Shown here: in pieces, positions 1 to 9,077 of the stretch
Position numbering within the stretch: the first letter of the stretch is position 1
Layout of the letters: each line of letters starts with the position of its first letter
The notes under the pieces: model-generated
What the model was told of the DNA's origin: nothing
What the model saw: the letters and a program-made list of their open reading frames with translations, nothing else
Databases searched by the model: none
DNA from: Kosakonia sacchari
GTDB taxonomy: Bacteria; Pseudomonadota; Gammaproteobacteria; Enterobacterales; Enterobacteriaceae
Direction of reading: 5' to 3'
DNA length: 64,000 nt
NCBI GenBank assembly: GCA_900109485.1
Contig: FOAY01000004.1
Coordinates: forward strand, 62,001 to 126,000
Translations under genes and position numbers: made by a program

Positions 1-1628
1 CGCTGAATGCCGATCCGCAGTTTGACGAGCCGCCAAAAGAGAGCCACTGCGAGCAGATTATTATTGACCATCTCGGCCTGCGCCTGAATAACGCCCCGGC
101 AGACAGCTGGCGCCGTAGCGTCGTGAGCTGGACGTGGCGCATTAAAGTCCTGATGCACCTTGAAACGGAATTAATGGGTACCGTGCGCGAACGCGCGGAA
201 GATGAAGCGATTAACGTCTTCGCCCGTAACCTGCACGATCTGCTGATGGCCGCACCGGCCGGGCTGCGCGCAACAATGGGGCTCGATCCGGGCCTGCGTA
301 CCGGCGTAAAAGTGGCGGTGGTGGATGCCACCGGCAAACTGGTCGCCACCGACACGATTTACCCGCACACCGGGCAGGCCGCGAAAGCGGCGGTTGCCGT
401 GGCGGCGCTGTGCGAGAAACACAACGTCGAACTGGTGGCGATCGGTAACGGTACGGCATCGCGCGAGACCGAGCGTTTCTACCTCGATGTGCAGAAACAG
501 TTCCCGAAAGTGACCGCGCAAAAAGTGATTGTCAGCGAAGCGGGCGCATCAGTCTACTCCGCTTCCGAGCTGGCGGCGCTGGAGTTCCCGGATCTCGATG
601 TTTCTCTGCGCGGCGCGGTGTCTATCGCCCGCCGTTTACAGGATCCACTGGCGGAACTGGTGAAAATCGACCCGAAATCAATCGGCGTTGGCCAGTATCA
701 GCATGACGTAAGCCAGACACAGCTGGCGCGTAAACTGGATGCGGTGGTTGAAGACTGCGTAAACGCCGTCGGCGTTGATCTGAATACCGCCTCGGTACCG
801 CTGCTGACGCGCGTGGCCGGTTTAACCCGCATGATGGCGCAAAATATCGTCTCCTGGCGTGATGAAAACGGTCAGTTCCAGAACCGTCAGCAACTGCTAA
901 AAGTGAGCCGCCTTGGGCCGAAAGCCTTTGAACAGTGCGCGGGCTTCCTGCGTATTAACCACGGCGATAACCCGCTGGATGCTTCCACCGTTCACCCGGA
1001 AACCTATCCGGTGGTCGAGCGAATTCTGGCGGCAACCGCACAGTCCCTGCGCGATCTGATGGGCAACAGCGCCGAGTTACGTAAGCTGAAACCGTCCGAG
1101 TTTACCGACGAGCAGTTCGGCGTGCCGACCGTCACCGACATCATCAAAGAGCTGGAGAAACCGGGCCGCGATCCGCGTCCGGAGTTCAAAACCGCGACCT
1201 TCGCCGAAGGCATCGAAACCATGAACGATCTGTTGCCGGGCATGGTGCTGGAAGGCGCAGTGACCAACGTCACCAACTTTGGTGCGTTCGTTGATATCGG
1301 CGTGCATCAGGACGGGCTGGTGCATATCTCCTCGCTGGCGGATAAGTTCGTTGAAGATCCGCATACGGTGGTGAAAGCGGGCGATATCGTGAAGGTGAAA
1401 GTGCTGGAAGTCGATCTGCCGCGTAAACGTATCGCATTAACCATGCGTCTGGACGAACAACCGGGCGACAGCAACAGCCGTCGCGGCAGTGGTAATGGCG
1501 GTAGTCGCGATGCCGGTAACCGGAACAGCGCGCGTCCGGCGAAATCGCCACGGGATCGCAGCCCTCAGCCCGGCGGCAACAGCGCAATGATGGATGCGCT
1601 GGCGGCGGCGATGGGTAAAAAACGCTAA
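1..1628 (+). CDS. tex: Tex (YhgF) RNA-binding transcription accessory protein, 5' truncated by window edge
   Basis: The reading frame is open from the first bases of the window, so this is the C-terminal ~541 residues of a protein that is about 770 residues in enterics. Visible domains in order are a YqgF/RuvC-like domain ([16 protein letters not shown], encoded near 280-330), helix-hairpin-helix segments ([20 protein letters not shown], near 810-880), and a C-terminal S1 RNA-binding domain ([20 protein letters not shown], near 1255-1320). A basic, Ser/Gly/Arg-rich tail follows the S1 domain. Tex binds nucleic acid and is linked to transcription and tolerance of toxic gene expression. A hairpin terminator follows directly. 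The family is certain; the start lies outside the window. Confidence 0.97.
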   Translation, partial: LNADPQFDEPPKESHCEQIIIDHLGLRLNNAPADSWRRSVVSWTWRIKVLMHLETELMGTVRERAEDEAINVFARNLHDLLMAAPAGLRATMGLDPGLRTGVKVAVVDATGKLVATDTIYPHTGQAAKAAVAVAALCEKHNVELVAIGNGTASRETERFYLDVQKQFPKVTAQKVIVSEAGASVYSASELAALEFPDLDVSLRGAVSIARRLQDPLAELVKIDPKSIGVGQYQHDVSQTQLARKLDAVVEDCVNAVGVDLNTASVPLLTRVAGLTRMMAQNIVSWRDENGQFQNRQQLLKVSRLGPKAFEQCAGFLRINHGDNPLDASTVHPETYPVVERILAATAQSLRDLMGNSAELRKLKPSEFTDEQFGVPTVTDIIKELEKPGRDPRPEFKTATFAEGIETMNDLLPGMVLEGAVTNVTNFGAFVDIGVHQDGLVHISSLADKFVEDPHTVVKAGDIVKVKVLEVDLPRKRIALTMRLDEQPGDSNSRRGSGNGGSRDAGNRNSARPAKSPRDRSPQPGGNSAMMDALAAAMGKKR

Positions 1629-1634
1629 TCCTGT

Positions 1635-1665
1635 CCCCTCTCTTGCGGGAGAGGGGTTATTTTTT
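1635..1665 (+). terminator. Rho-independent terminator of tex
   Basis: An 8-bp GC-rich stem (CCCCTCTC ... GAGAGGGG) with a short loop is followed by TTATTTTTT a few bases after the tex stop codon. A nearly identical stem recurs between yhhY and ggt. Confidence 0.85.
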
Positions 1666-2120
1666 GTGCACCACCGTCGAAAAAACGCAATTGTCTCAGC
1701 GCTATTACTCACAGAGATTTATTAACTTCTTATTTTTGTTGGCGATTGATATTCAAAATTATTAATCAATTTACTGCTATTGTATTTATTGATCGGAATT
1801 TATATCAGCGGACTTTCGGCCCGCTCTACATTTCAAACATTAATAAAACATTAAGATCCCGATATAAATAACAATTATTTATTTCCTGTTAATCTTTTAC
1901 TGCACTGCGCAAAATTCAGAACCCAGCGCATTTTTGAGCTACGTCAAAACAAAATCGAATTTTTATTTCCTCTCCCGTTCTGACGCATTTTTATTATTGA
2001 TGATAAAAACTATTCTCATTATCATTGTTCTCGTTGGTTATTCTTTACTCTTCACTGGCTCACGGTGCGTCGTGATGGCGTATGGCAAACATCGGCTCGC
2101 AGCAAAAATAAGTAGGCACT
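1666..2120. promoter_or_regulatory. AT-rich feo upstream region with FNR- and Fur-like sites
   Basis: This gene-free stretch between tex and feoA is markedly AT-rich. TTGA-N6-TCAA at 1934-1947 fits the FNR half-site pair. An ATTCTCATTATCATTG-type segment near 2010-2030 resembles a Fur box. Both regulators are known to control feo in E. coli (FNR activates without oxygen; Fur represses with iron). A 67-codon open frame at 1934-2137 crosses these sites and has no recognisable product, so it is not called. The FNR motif is a good match; the Fur assignment is by resemblance. Confidence 0.6.
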
Positions 2121-2348
2121 ATGCATTTCTCTCCTGACAGCGTGTGGAAAATTACCGGCTTCTCACAGCAAATAAGCCCGGCCTGGCGGCAAAAACTCTT
2201 GTCATTAGGTATGTTGCCCGGCTCATCTTTTAATGTGGTACGGGTGGCGCCATTAGGCGATCCCATCCATATCGAAACCCGCCGCGTTAATTTAGTGTTA
2301 CGGAAAAAAGATCTCGCTTTTCTCGAACTGGAAGCAGTTTCCCGTTAA
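2121..2348 (+). CDS. feoA: Ferrous iron transport protein FeoA
   Basis: A 75-residue cytoplasmic SH3-like protein, nearly collinear with E. coli FeoA (core [20 protein letters not shown] and a C-terminal [13 protein letters not shown]). FeoA is required for Fe(II) uptake through FeoB, probably by binding it or tuning its activity. It is the first gene of feoABC, with feoB starting about 30 bp downstream. Its length matches the family. Expression is expected to follow the FNR/Fur sites upstream. The ATG at 2121 gives the exact homologous N-terminus. Confidence 0.96.
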   Translation: MHFSPDSVWKITGFSQQISPAWRQKLLSLGMLPGSSFNVVRVAPLGDPIHIETRRVNLVLRKKDLAFLELEAVSR

Positions 2349-2380
2349 CCGGTCAGCTATGACATAGAGTGCTAAGTAAA

Positions 2381-4699
2381 ATGAAAAAATTGACCGTTGG
2401 TTTAATTGGTAATCCTAATTCTGGCAAGACGACATTATTCAATCAGTTAACGGGGGCGCGCCAGCGGGTTGGAAACTGGTCTGGCGTGACGGTAGAGCGC
2501 AAAGAGGGCTTTTTCACCACAACCGATCACCAGGTTACGCTGGTTGACCTGCCTGGTACCTATTCGCTGACCACCATTTCAGCGCAAACATCGCTGGATG
2601 AGCAGATTGCCTGTCACTACATTTTGAGCGGTGATGCCGATCTGCTGATCAACGTGGTGGATGCCTCGAATCTTGAACGCAATCTTTATCTGACACTGCA
2701 ACTGCTGGAACTGGGCGTACCGTGCATCATCGCCCTTAACATGCTGGATATCGCTGAAAAGCAAAAAGTACGCATCGATATTGACGCCCTTTCAGCCCGC
2801 CTTGGCTGCCCGGTGATCCCGCTGGTATCAACACGTGGTCGCGGTATTGAAGCGCTGAAGCTGGCGGTGGATCGTCATCGCGCAAATGACAATATCGAAC
2901 TGGTGCATTACGCCCAACCGCTTTCCCGTGAAGCCGACGCGCTGGCCGCGCAAATGCCGGATGAGCTTCCGCTGCAGCAGCGCCGCTGGATGGGCCTGCA
3001 AATCCTCGAGGGTGATATCTACAGCCGCGCGAACTCGGGCATCAACAACCAGCAATTCGACGCTGCACTCGCCCGCCTGAAAGATGGGATGGACGATCCG
3101 GCGCTGCATATTGCCGATGCGCGTTATCAATCGATTGCCGCTATCTGCGATACCGTCAGCAACACCTTAACGGCCGAGCCGAGCCAGTTTACCGCAGCCG
3201 TTGACCGCATTGTGATCAACCGCTTTTTGGGTCTGCCGATCTTTCTGTTCGTCATGTATCTGATGTTCCTGTTCGCCATCAACATTGGCGGCGCGTTCCA
3301 GCCGATCTTCGACGCCGGTTCAGTCGCGATTTTTATCCATGGCATTCAGTGGCTGGGCGCCACGCTGCACTTCCCGGAATGGCTGACAGTCTTCCTGGCG
3401 CAGGGGCTTGGCGGCGGGGTGAATACCGTACTGCCGCTGGTGCCGCAGCTTGGCATGATGTACCTGTTTATGTCATTCCTCGAAGATTCCGGCTATATGG
3501 CGCGCGCGGCCTTTGTGATGGACCGGTTGATGCAATCGTTGGGGCTGCCGGGAAAATCCTTTGTGCCGCTGATTGTGGGTTTTGGCTGCAACGTACCGTC
3601 AGTGATGGGCGCCCGCACGCTGGATGCCCCGCGTGAACGGTTAATTACTATCATGATGGCGCCGTTTATGTCCTGCGGCGCGCGCCTTGCCATTTTCGCC
3701 GTCTTCTCGGCGGCATTTTTCGGCCAGCATGGCGCGATCACCGTCTTCTCACTCTACGTACTGGGGATTGTGATGGCGATCCTCACCGGCTTGATGTTGA
3801 AATTTACCCTGCTGCGCGGTGAAGCCTCTCCGTTCGTAATGGAGCTTCCGGTCTATCACGTACCACATCTGAAAAGCCTGCTGCTGCAAACCTGGCAGCG
3901 CCTGAAAGGCTTTGTACTCCGCGCGGGTAAAGTCATCATCATCGTCAGCATTTTCCTCAGCGCGATGAATAGCTTCTCGCTGGATGGCCGTACGGTACAT
4001 AAAATCGATGAATCTGCGCTGGCGTCGATCAGCCGGGTATTTACGCCGCTGCTGGAGCCGATTGGCGTGCATGGCGATCACTGGCAAGCCACTGTCGGCC
4101 TGGTCACTGGTGCGATGGCGAAAGAAGTGGTGGTGGGTACACTGAATACGCTCTATACCGCCGAAAATATTGAGCAAGCCGACTTTAATCCGGCGGAATT
4201 CAGCCTGAGCGGCGAACTGATTGCCGCGCTGGAAGATACCGCGAAGAGCGTGCGCGATACCTTCAGCCTGAGCGTGCTGGCCAACCCAATCGAAGCCAGT
4301 AAAGGCGACGGTGAAATGGCAACGGGCACGATGGGCGTAATGAGCCAGAAATTCGGCAGTGCAGCCGCCGCCTACAGCTACCTGATTTTCGTCCTGCTCT
4401 ACGTGCCCTGCATTACCGCGATGGGCGCAATCGCCCGCGAAGCGAGCCGCGGCTGGATGGGCTTCTCGGTGCTGTGGGGGCTGAATATCGCTTACTCACT
4501 GGCAACGTTGTTCTATCAAAGTGTCACCTTTAACCAGCATCAACTCTACAGCCTGACCTGCATTCTGGCGGTTCTCCTGTTTAACGTGGTGGTGATTGGC
4601 GCGCTGCGCCGGGCCAGAAGCCGGGTGGATATCAGTACGCTGGCAACGCGTAAAACTGTCGCCAGTTGCTGTGACAGCCCGGCGGGCGACTGCCATTAA
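2381..4699 (+). CDS. feoB: Ferrous iron permease FeoB (GTPase-transporter)
   Basis: A 772-residue inner-membrane Fe(II) transporter. The N-terminal G domain shows G1 GNPNSGKTT (residues ~10-18), G3 DLPG and G4 NMLD. A GDI-like helical segment leads into the Gate-type membrane domain, with the conserved GFGCNVPSV and PFMSCGARL segments. The Cys-rich end ([11 protein letters not shown]) is typical of enteric FeoB. I chose the ATG at 2381 because it aligns with the E. coli N-terminus MKKLT; an upstream in-frame GTG at 2369 would add four residues. It sits between feoA and feoC. Confidence 0.97.
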   Translation: MKKLTVGLIGNPNSGKTTLFNQLTGARQRVGNWSGVTVERKEGFFTTTDHQVTLVDLPGTYSLTTISAQTSLDEQIACHYILSGDADLLINVVDASNLERNLYLTLQLLELGVPCIIALNMLDIAEKQKVRIDIDALSARLGCPVIPLVSTRGRGIEALKLAVDRHRANDNIELVHYAQPLSREADALAAQMPDELPLQQRRWMGLQILEGDIYSRANSGINNQQFDAALARLKDGMDDPALHIADARYQSIAAICDTVSNTLTAEPSQFTAAVDRIVINRFLGLPIFLFVMYLMFLFAINIGGAFQPIFDAGSVAIFIHGIQWLGATLHFPEWLTVFLAQGLGGGVNTVLPLVPQLGMMYLFMSFLEDSGYMARAAFVMDRLMQSLGLPGKSFVPLIVGFGCNVPSVMGARTLDAPRERLITIMMAPFMSCGARLAIFAVFSAAFFGQHGAITVFSLYVLGIVMAILTGLMLKFTLLRGEASPFVMELPVYHVPHLKSLLLQTWQRLKGFVLRAGKVIIIVSIFLSAMNSFSLDGRTVHKIDESALASISRVFTPLLEPIGVHGDHWQATVGLVTGAMAKEVVVGTLNTLYTAENIEQADFNPAEFSLSGELIAALEDTAKSVRDTFSLSVLANPIEASKGDGEMATGTMGVMSQKFGSAAAAYSYLIFVLLYVPCITAMGAIAREASRGWMGFSVLWGLNIAYSLATLFYQSVTFNQHQLYSLTCILAVLLFNVVVIGALRRARSRVDISTLATRKTVASCCDSPAGDCH

Positions 4700-4710
4700 G
4701 GAGTGAAGCG

Positions 4711-4950
4711 ATGGCATCATTACTTGAGATTCGCGATCTGCTGGCACTGCGGGGAAGAATGGATGCGCAGCAGTTGAGCAGCACGCTGCGCACGCCCAGA
4801 GCGATGATTGATGCCATGCTGGGCCGCATGGAAGCGATGGGTAAAGTGATGCGTGTTCAGGAAGAGGCTACCGGTTGTTTGACCGGTAGCTGTAAACAGT
4901 GTCCGGAAGGAAAAAGCGCCTGCCAGCAGGAGTGGTGGACGCTGTGCTGA
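4711..4950 (+). CDS. feoC: FeoC, winged-helix Fe-S protein of the feo operon
   Basis: A 79-residue winged-helix protein that starts 11 bp after feoB and carries the Cys cluster [16 protein letters not shown], the known oxygen-sensitive Fe-S ligands of enteric FeoC. In Salmonella and Klebsiella the family shields FeoB from FtsH proteolysis. Length and Cys spacing fit. It is the last gene of feoABC and converges on bioH. E. coli K-12 has yhgA after feoC; here it is absent. Confidence 0.94.
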   Translation: MASLLEIRDLLALRGRMDAQQLSSTLRTPRAMIDAMLGRMEAMGKVMRVQEEATGCLTGSCKQCPEGKSACQQEWWTLC

Positions 4951-4983
4951 AGGCCCGATAAGCAGCACGCTACCGGGCTGTTT
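4949..4983. terminator. Stem-loop between convergent feoC and bioH
   Basis: GCCCGATAAGCAGC pairs imperfectly with CACGCTACCGGGC and is followed by TGTTTT on the plus strand. It fits a terminator for feoC and perhaps serves bioH from the other side. It also resembles half of a REP element. Confidence 0.55.
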
Positions 4984-5754
4984 TCACAGCTTCGCTTTTA
5001 ACGCCAGCAGGGTTTCGCAGAATTCGGCCGGATGCGAGATAAAAGGCGCATGCGCCGCTTTCGCAAACACTATCGATTCACTTGCAGGCCACATCGCATC
5101 CAGCACCGGCACGATTTTGCGCGGCACCAGCCCGTCGAGACGCCCGTAGAGGCGTAAAAATGGCAGCGTCAGCGATGATAATGCTTCGCGCAAATCCGCT
5201 GTTTTCAGGATCTCCAGCCCGCCGTTCAGCACCTCAGAAGAGGGCATTTCCAGCGACAGCACTGCGTTTTTTAGCTGACGCGCATCCTGCCTTGCGGTTT
5301 CCGTTCCCAGCGTTTGCAGGGCGAGAAAACGCTCGACGGTTCGCTGAAAATCCTCGCTCAACTGATGCTGAAAACCGGCCAGCACTTCGGGTTTAATGCC
5401 CGCCCATTCGCCCTGTGCGCTGAAGCACGGCGAGGAAGCCACCGTCACCAGCGCGCTTACACGCTCCGGCGCCTGCAACGCCACGCGGCTGGCCACCAGC
5501 CCGCCAAGGCTCCAGCCCAGCCAAATCGCCCGTTCCGGTGCCTGCGCCAGAACAATTTCAACCATCTGCCCAAGCGATAACGGGCTAAATCCCGTACTTC
5601 TGCCGTAGCCCGGCAAATCGACCAGATGCAGCGTAAAATGCGCACTCAGTTCCGGAGTTATGCAATCCCATACCTGGGCATTCAGTCCCCAGCCGTGCAG
5701 CAGCACAAGATGACAATCACCTTCACCTTTGGTTTGCCACCAAATGTCTTTCAT
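4984..5754 (-). CDS. bioH: Pimeloyl-[acyl-carrier protein] methyl ester esterase BioH
   Basis: A 256-residue alpha/beta hydrolase, the same length as E. coli BioH. It hydrolyses pimeloyl-ACP methyl ester to end the BioC-BioH pathway for the biotin pimelate moiety. The oxyanion HGWG segment lies at residues ~20-23, the nucleophile elbow is GWSLGG with Ser82, and the acid and histidine are in RLDGLV (~Asp207) and KAAHAP (~His235). It is divergent from gntX, with about 40 bp between the two starts, so their promoters must be closely packed. Confidence 0.96.
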   Translation of the reverse strand: MKDIWWQTKGEGDCHLVLLHGWGLNAQVWDCITPELSAHFTLHLVDLPGYGRSTGFSPLSLGQMVEIVLAQAPERAIWLGWSLGGLVASRVALQAPERVSALVTVASSPCFSAQGEWAGIKPEVLAGFQHQLSEDFQRTVERFLALQTLGTETARQDARQLKNAVLSLEMPSSEVLNGGLEILKTADLREALSSLTLPFLRLYGRLDGLVPRKIVPVLDAMWPASESIVFAKAAHAPFISHPAEFCETLLALKAKL

Positions 5755-5792
5755 CCGCTATCGTTCTCTTTCTTCACACAAGGAGGTGGAAC

Positions 5793-6467
5793 ATGCTAAC
5801 AGTGCCGGGCTTGTGCTGGCTATGCCAAATGCCGTTAATGCTCAGCCACTGGGGAATCTGTTCGGGCTGCGCCCGTGCGATGCAAATGCCGGGAAAAGTT
5901 TGCCCTTTGTGCGGTTTACCTGCGGCCCATGAAAATGTGCCCTGCGGCCGTTGCCTGCAAAAACCACCGCCCTGGCAGCGGCTCATCGCGGTAGGTGACT
6001 ACGCGCCGCCGCTCAGTACGCTGGTACAGCAGTTTAAATTTCATCCGCGCCCGGAGCTTGCCAGCCCACTGGCGCGGCTATTGCTGCTGAGGGTGCTACA
6101 GCGCGGTAAATGTCCGTTACCGGACCTGTTCCTCAGCGTTCCGCTGCATGCCCGACGCCAGTGGCGGCGCGGGTTTAATCAAAGCGATTTGCTGTGCCGA
6201 CCGCTGGCGCGCTGGCTGGCGTGCCGCTATTCGCGCACGGCGCTTAAGCGTCTGCGGGCAACGCCGGTGCAGCATCATTTAAGCGCCAGGCTGCGCAGGC
6301 AGAACCTGAAAAATGCTTTTCGCCTTGAATTGCCAATAGCCGGGCTCCATATCGTTCTGGTGGATGATGTCGTCACGACTGGCAGCACTGTTGCGGAGAT
6401 CTCCCGGCTGCTTTTGCGCAGCGGCGCAGCGACTGTTCAGGTCTGGTGCCTGTGTCGAACCTTGTAG
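5793..6467 (+). CDS. gntX: GntX/ComF-family phosphoribosyltransferase-like protein
   Basis: A 224-residue ComF-family protein. The N-terminus has paired cysteines of a zinc ribbon (CWLC, CSGC, CPLC, CGRC). The C-terminal phosphoribosyltransferase fold carries the PRPP loop VLVDDVVTTGSTVAEI. In naturally competent bacteria ComF acts in DNA uptake; the E. coli protein has been linked to gluconate utilisation and to use of DNA as nutrient. Placement between bioH and nfuA matches E. coli. The exact biochemical role is unknown. Confidence 0.93.
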   Translation: MLTVPGLCWLCQMPLMLSHWGICSGCARAMQMPGKVCPLCGLPAAHENVPCGRCLQKPPPWQRLIAVGDYAPPLSTLVQQFKFHPRPELASPLARLLLLRVLQRGKCPLPDLFLSVPLHARRQWRRGFNQSDLLCRPLARWLACRYSRTALKRLRATPVQHHLSARLRRQNLKNAFRLELPIAGLHIVLVDDVVTTGSTVAEISRLLLRSGAATVQVWCLCRTL

Positions 6468-6525
6468 ACCCTCGATGATGGGCGTATTATAACCAAGTAA
6501 AATAGTCAACTATTAGGCCATTGCT

Positions 6526-7101
6526 ATGATCCGTATTTCCGACGCTGCCCAGGCGCACTTTTCCAAACTGCTGGCAAATCAGGAAGAAGGGACACAAATT
6601 CGCGTATTTGTGATTAACCCAGGCACGCCAAATGCTGAATGCGGCGTCTCTTATTGCCCGCCAGATGCGGTTGAAGCGACCGATACCGCGCTGAAATTTG
6701 AACAACTGATTGCCTATGTCGATGAACTGAGCGCGCCGTATCTGGAAGATGCGGAAATTGATTTTGTGACCGATCAATTAGGTTCCCAGCTCACGCTGAA
6801 AGCGCCAAACGCTAAAATGCGTAAAGTTTCCGATGACGCGCCGCTGATGGAGCGCGTTGAGTACCTGCTGCAATCGCAGATCAACCCGCAGCTGGCTGGC
6901 CACGGCGGTCGTGTGACGCTGATGGAGATCACGGATGAAGGCTACGCCATTCTGCAATTTGGCGGCGGCTGTAACGGTTGTTCCATGGTCGATGTGACGC
7001 TGAAAGAAGGGATCGAGAAGCAACTGCTGACTGAATTCCCGGAACTGAAAGGCGTGCGCGATCTCACCGAGCACCAGCGCGGCGAGCACTCCTACTACTA
7101 A
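6526..7101 (+). CDS. nfuA: Fe/S biogenesis protein NfuA
   Basis: A 191-residue iron-sulfur carrier with an N-terminal degenerate A-type domain (~1-95) and a C-terminal Nfu domain holding the CxxC in [14 protein letters not shown]. It carries a [4Fe-4S] cluster and delivers it to client proteins, especially under oxidative stress or iron limitation, and helps regenerate the LipA auxiliary cluster. Length and both domains match E. coli NfuA. It follows gntX by 58 bp. Confidence 0.96.
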   Translation: MIRISDAAQAHFSKLLANQEEGTQIRVFVINPGTPNAECGVSYCPPDAVEATDTALKFEQLIAYVDELSAPYLEDAEIDFVTDQLGSQLTLKAPNAKMRKVSDDAPLMERVEYLLQSQINPQLAGHGGRVTLMEITDEGYAILQFGGGCNGCSMVDVTLKEGIEKQLLTEFPELKGVRDLTEHQRGEHSYY

Positions 7102-7546
7102 GCCTGTTCTGCAGAGCATTGCCCGGTAGCGTGAAAACGTGCCGGGCCTGCCTGTTATCAGGCTCGATCAACCGGTCCGTTTCCCCCGAACAAGGGTTAT
7201 CTTCAGCATATCTCACTGCACCCAATCCGTTTTCTCCCTGTTATCTCAGGCTGTTACCCGTATCTTTGCGCGCGTTTCCTGCCCTTTAAAACAAACTAGT
7301 TCCCCGGCGTTAATATGACGCATGTCTCAGATCTCACATTTAGATCGGTGGGGTGATTCTCTTTTCACAGATGTTACCCGTATCATTCCAGCCAGCACCA
7401 ACAAGATAAAAACATCCGACTACAATTTTTAGCAATGGATGTTCAGCCGTAATGGTGCCGCAGTTCGCCCTTCCCGGTTCGGGAGCTTTTAGCGGCTGCC
7501 AAGAAACACTGACGTTACCCATAACAAATTAAAGGCCAGGTAAATC
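7102..7546. promoter_or_regulatory. gntT control region with GntR operators and a possible CRP site
   Basis: No gene is seen in this 445-bp gap. A GCCCGGTAGCG...GTGCCGGGC stem at about 7121-7149 follows nfuA (REP-like or a terminator). Two GntR-type operators are visible: CTGTTACCCGTATCTTTG near 7251-7268 and ATGTTACCCGTATCATT at 7371-7387. They match the known E. coli gntT operator sequence. TGTCTCAGATCTCACA at 7323-7338 resembles a CRP site. This predicts gluconate induction through GntR, encoded at 35547-36542, with catabolite control. Confidence 0.75.
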
Positions 7547-8863
7547 ATGCCATTAGTCATTGTCGCTATCGGTGTTGCCCTCTTACTCCTGTTAATGATC
7601 CGTTTCAAACTCAACGGATTTATCGCTCTGATTCTGGTGGCGCTCGCCGTCGGGATGATGCAGGGCATGCCACTGGATGCCGTGATCAAATCGATTAAAG
7701 CGGGCGTCGGCGGTACGTTAGGCAGTCTTGCGCTGATCATGGGCTTCGGCGCCATGCTCGGCAAATTGCTGGCAGACTGCGGTGGCGCACAGCGCATCGC
7801 CACTACGCTTATCGAAAAGTTCGGTCGTAAATATATTCAATGGGCCGTTGTACTGACCGGCTTCACCGTCGGTTTCGCGCTGTTCTATGAAGTCGGTTTC
7901 GTGCTGTTGCTGCCGCTGGTATTTACTATCGCCGCCTCTGCACGCATTCCACTGCTGTATGTTGGCGTACCGATGGCGGCAGCCCTCTCTGTGACGCACG
8001 GCTTCCTGCCACCGCACCCGGGCCCGACTGCTATCGCAACCATCTTCCACGCAGATATGGGGAAAACGCTGCTGTACGGCACACTGCTCGGTATCCCAAC
8101 CGTGATCCTCGCAGGCCCGGTCTATGCGCGTTTCCTGAAAAGCATTGATAAGCCGATCCCGGAAGGTCTGTACAACGCCAAAACCTTTACCGAAGAAGAG
8201 ATGCCAGGTTTCGGCGTCAGCGTCTGGACTTCCCTGGTGCCGGTGGTTCTGATGGCGCTGCGCGCGGTCGCGGAAATGCTGCTGCCGAAAGGCCATGCGA
8301 TTCTGCCTTATGCAGAGTTCTTCGGCGACCCGGTGATGGCAACCATGATCGCGGTACTGATTGCGGTCTTCACTTTCGGTCTGAACCGTGGCCGTTCTAT
8401 GGATGACATCAATGAAACGTTGACCTCATCCATCAAAATCATCGCCATGATGCTGTTGATCATCGGCGGCGGCGGCGCGTTCAAACAGGTGCTGGTTGAT
8501 AGCGGCGTGGATAAATACATCGCTGCCATGATGCATTCCACGAACCTCTCTCCGCTGTTTATGGCCTGGTCGATTGCTGCGGTACTGCGTATTGCGCTGG
8601 GTTCCGCAACCGTTGCGGCTATTACCGCAGGCGGTATTGCCGCGCCGCTGATTGCCACCACCGGCGTCAGCCCGGAACTGATGGTGATTGCCGTTGGTTC
8701 CGGTAGCGTGATTTTCTCTCACGTTAACGATCCGGGCTTCTGGCTGTTCAAAGAGTATTTCAACCTGACCATCGGTGAGACCATGCGTTCATGGTCGGCG
8801 CTGGAAACCATTATCTCGGTGTGCGGCCTGGTGGGTTGTCTGCTGCTGGGAATGGTGGTCTGA
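7547..8863 (+). CDS. gntT: High-affinity gluconate:H+ symporter GntT
   Basis: A 438-residue, strongly hydrophobic Gnt-family permease with about 12-14 membrane segments. Family landmarks include FYEVGFVLLLPLVF, HGFLPPHPGP and a GSGSVIFSHVNDPGFW segment near the C-terminus. It imports gluconate for phosphorylation by GntK. The first GntR operator lies about 160-180 bp upstream of the start. BIME repeats follow the stop. It is a homologue of GntU at 33539-34879 and the longer control region suggests this is the main gluconate-induced carrier. Confidence 0.95.
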   Translation: MPLVIVAIGVALLLLLMIRFKLNGFIALILVALAVGMMQGMPLDAVIKSIKAGVGGTLGSLALIMGFGAMLGKLLADCGGAQRIATTLIEKFGRKYIQWAVVLTGFTVGFALFYEVGFVLLLPLVFTIAASARIPLLYVGVPMAAALSVTHGFLPPHPGPTAIATIFHADMGKTLLYGTLLGIPTVILAGPVYARFLKSIDKPIPEGLYNAKTFTEEEMPGFGVSVWTSLVPVVLMALRAVAEMLLPKGHAILPYAEFFGDPVMATMIAVLIAVFTFGLNRGRSMDDINETLTSSIKIIAMMLLIIGGGGAFKQVLVDSGVDKYIAAMMHSTNLSPLFMAWSIAAVLRIALGSATVAAITAGGIAAPLIATTGVSPELMVIAVGSGSVIFSHVNDPGFWLFKEYFNLTIGETMRSWSALETIISVCGLVGCLLLGMVV

Positions 8864-8869
8864 TTTTAA

Positions 8870-9020
8870 TTGCCCGGTGGCGCTAACGCTTACCGGGCCT
8901 ACATAACCCGTAGGCCGGATAAGGCGAAGCCGCCATCCAATAAATTGCCCGGTGGTGCTGACGCTTACCAGGCCTACATAACCCGTAGGCCGGATAAGGC
9001 GAAGCCGCCATCCGGCAAAG
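8870..9020. repeat. BIME: two tandem 75-bp REP pairs downstream of gntT
   Basis: Two copies of a unit starting TGCCCGGTGGCGCTAACG (8871 and 8946) each hold two inverted REP sequences, ending GGATAAGGCGAAGCCGCCAT. The copies differ at a few positions. These palindromic units are noncoding; they keep a reading frame open only by chance. They may stabilise mRNA 3' ends or bind gyrase and IHF, as known for REP/BIME elements. Confidence 0.85.
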
Positions 9021-9051
9021 TAGCCAGAGAGCTACGCTTACAGGACAACAA

Positions 9052-9073
9052 ATAGCCCGGATATCCGGGCTAT
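9052..9073. terminator. Perfect-palindrome bidirectional terminator between gntT region and malQ
   Basis: A 22-bp perfect palindrome centred on GGATATCC, with arms ATAGCCCGG and CCGGGCTAT, lies five bases beyond the malQ stop. T-rich sequence (TTTTATT) follows on the plus strand and ends malQ from the minus strand as well. Confidence 0.8.
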
Positions 9074-9077
9074 TTTA

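Noticed and set aside
1934-2137. 67-codon open frame upstream of feoA
   Set aside because: It spans the FNR- and Fur-like sites, overlaps feoA, and has no recognisable protein features.
8870-9055. 61-codon open frame after gntT
   Set aside because: It lies entirely in REP repeats, and its repeated peptide is a by-product of the DNA repeat.
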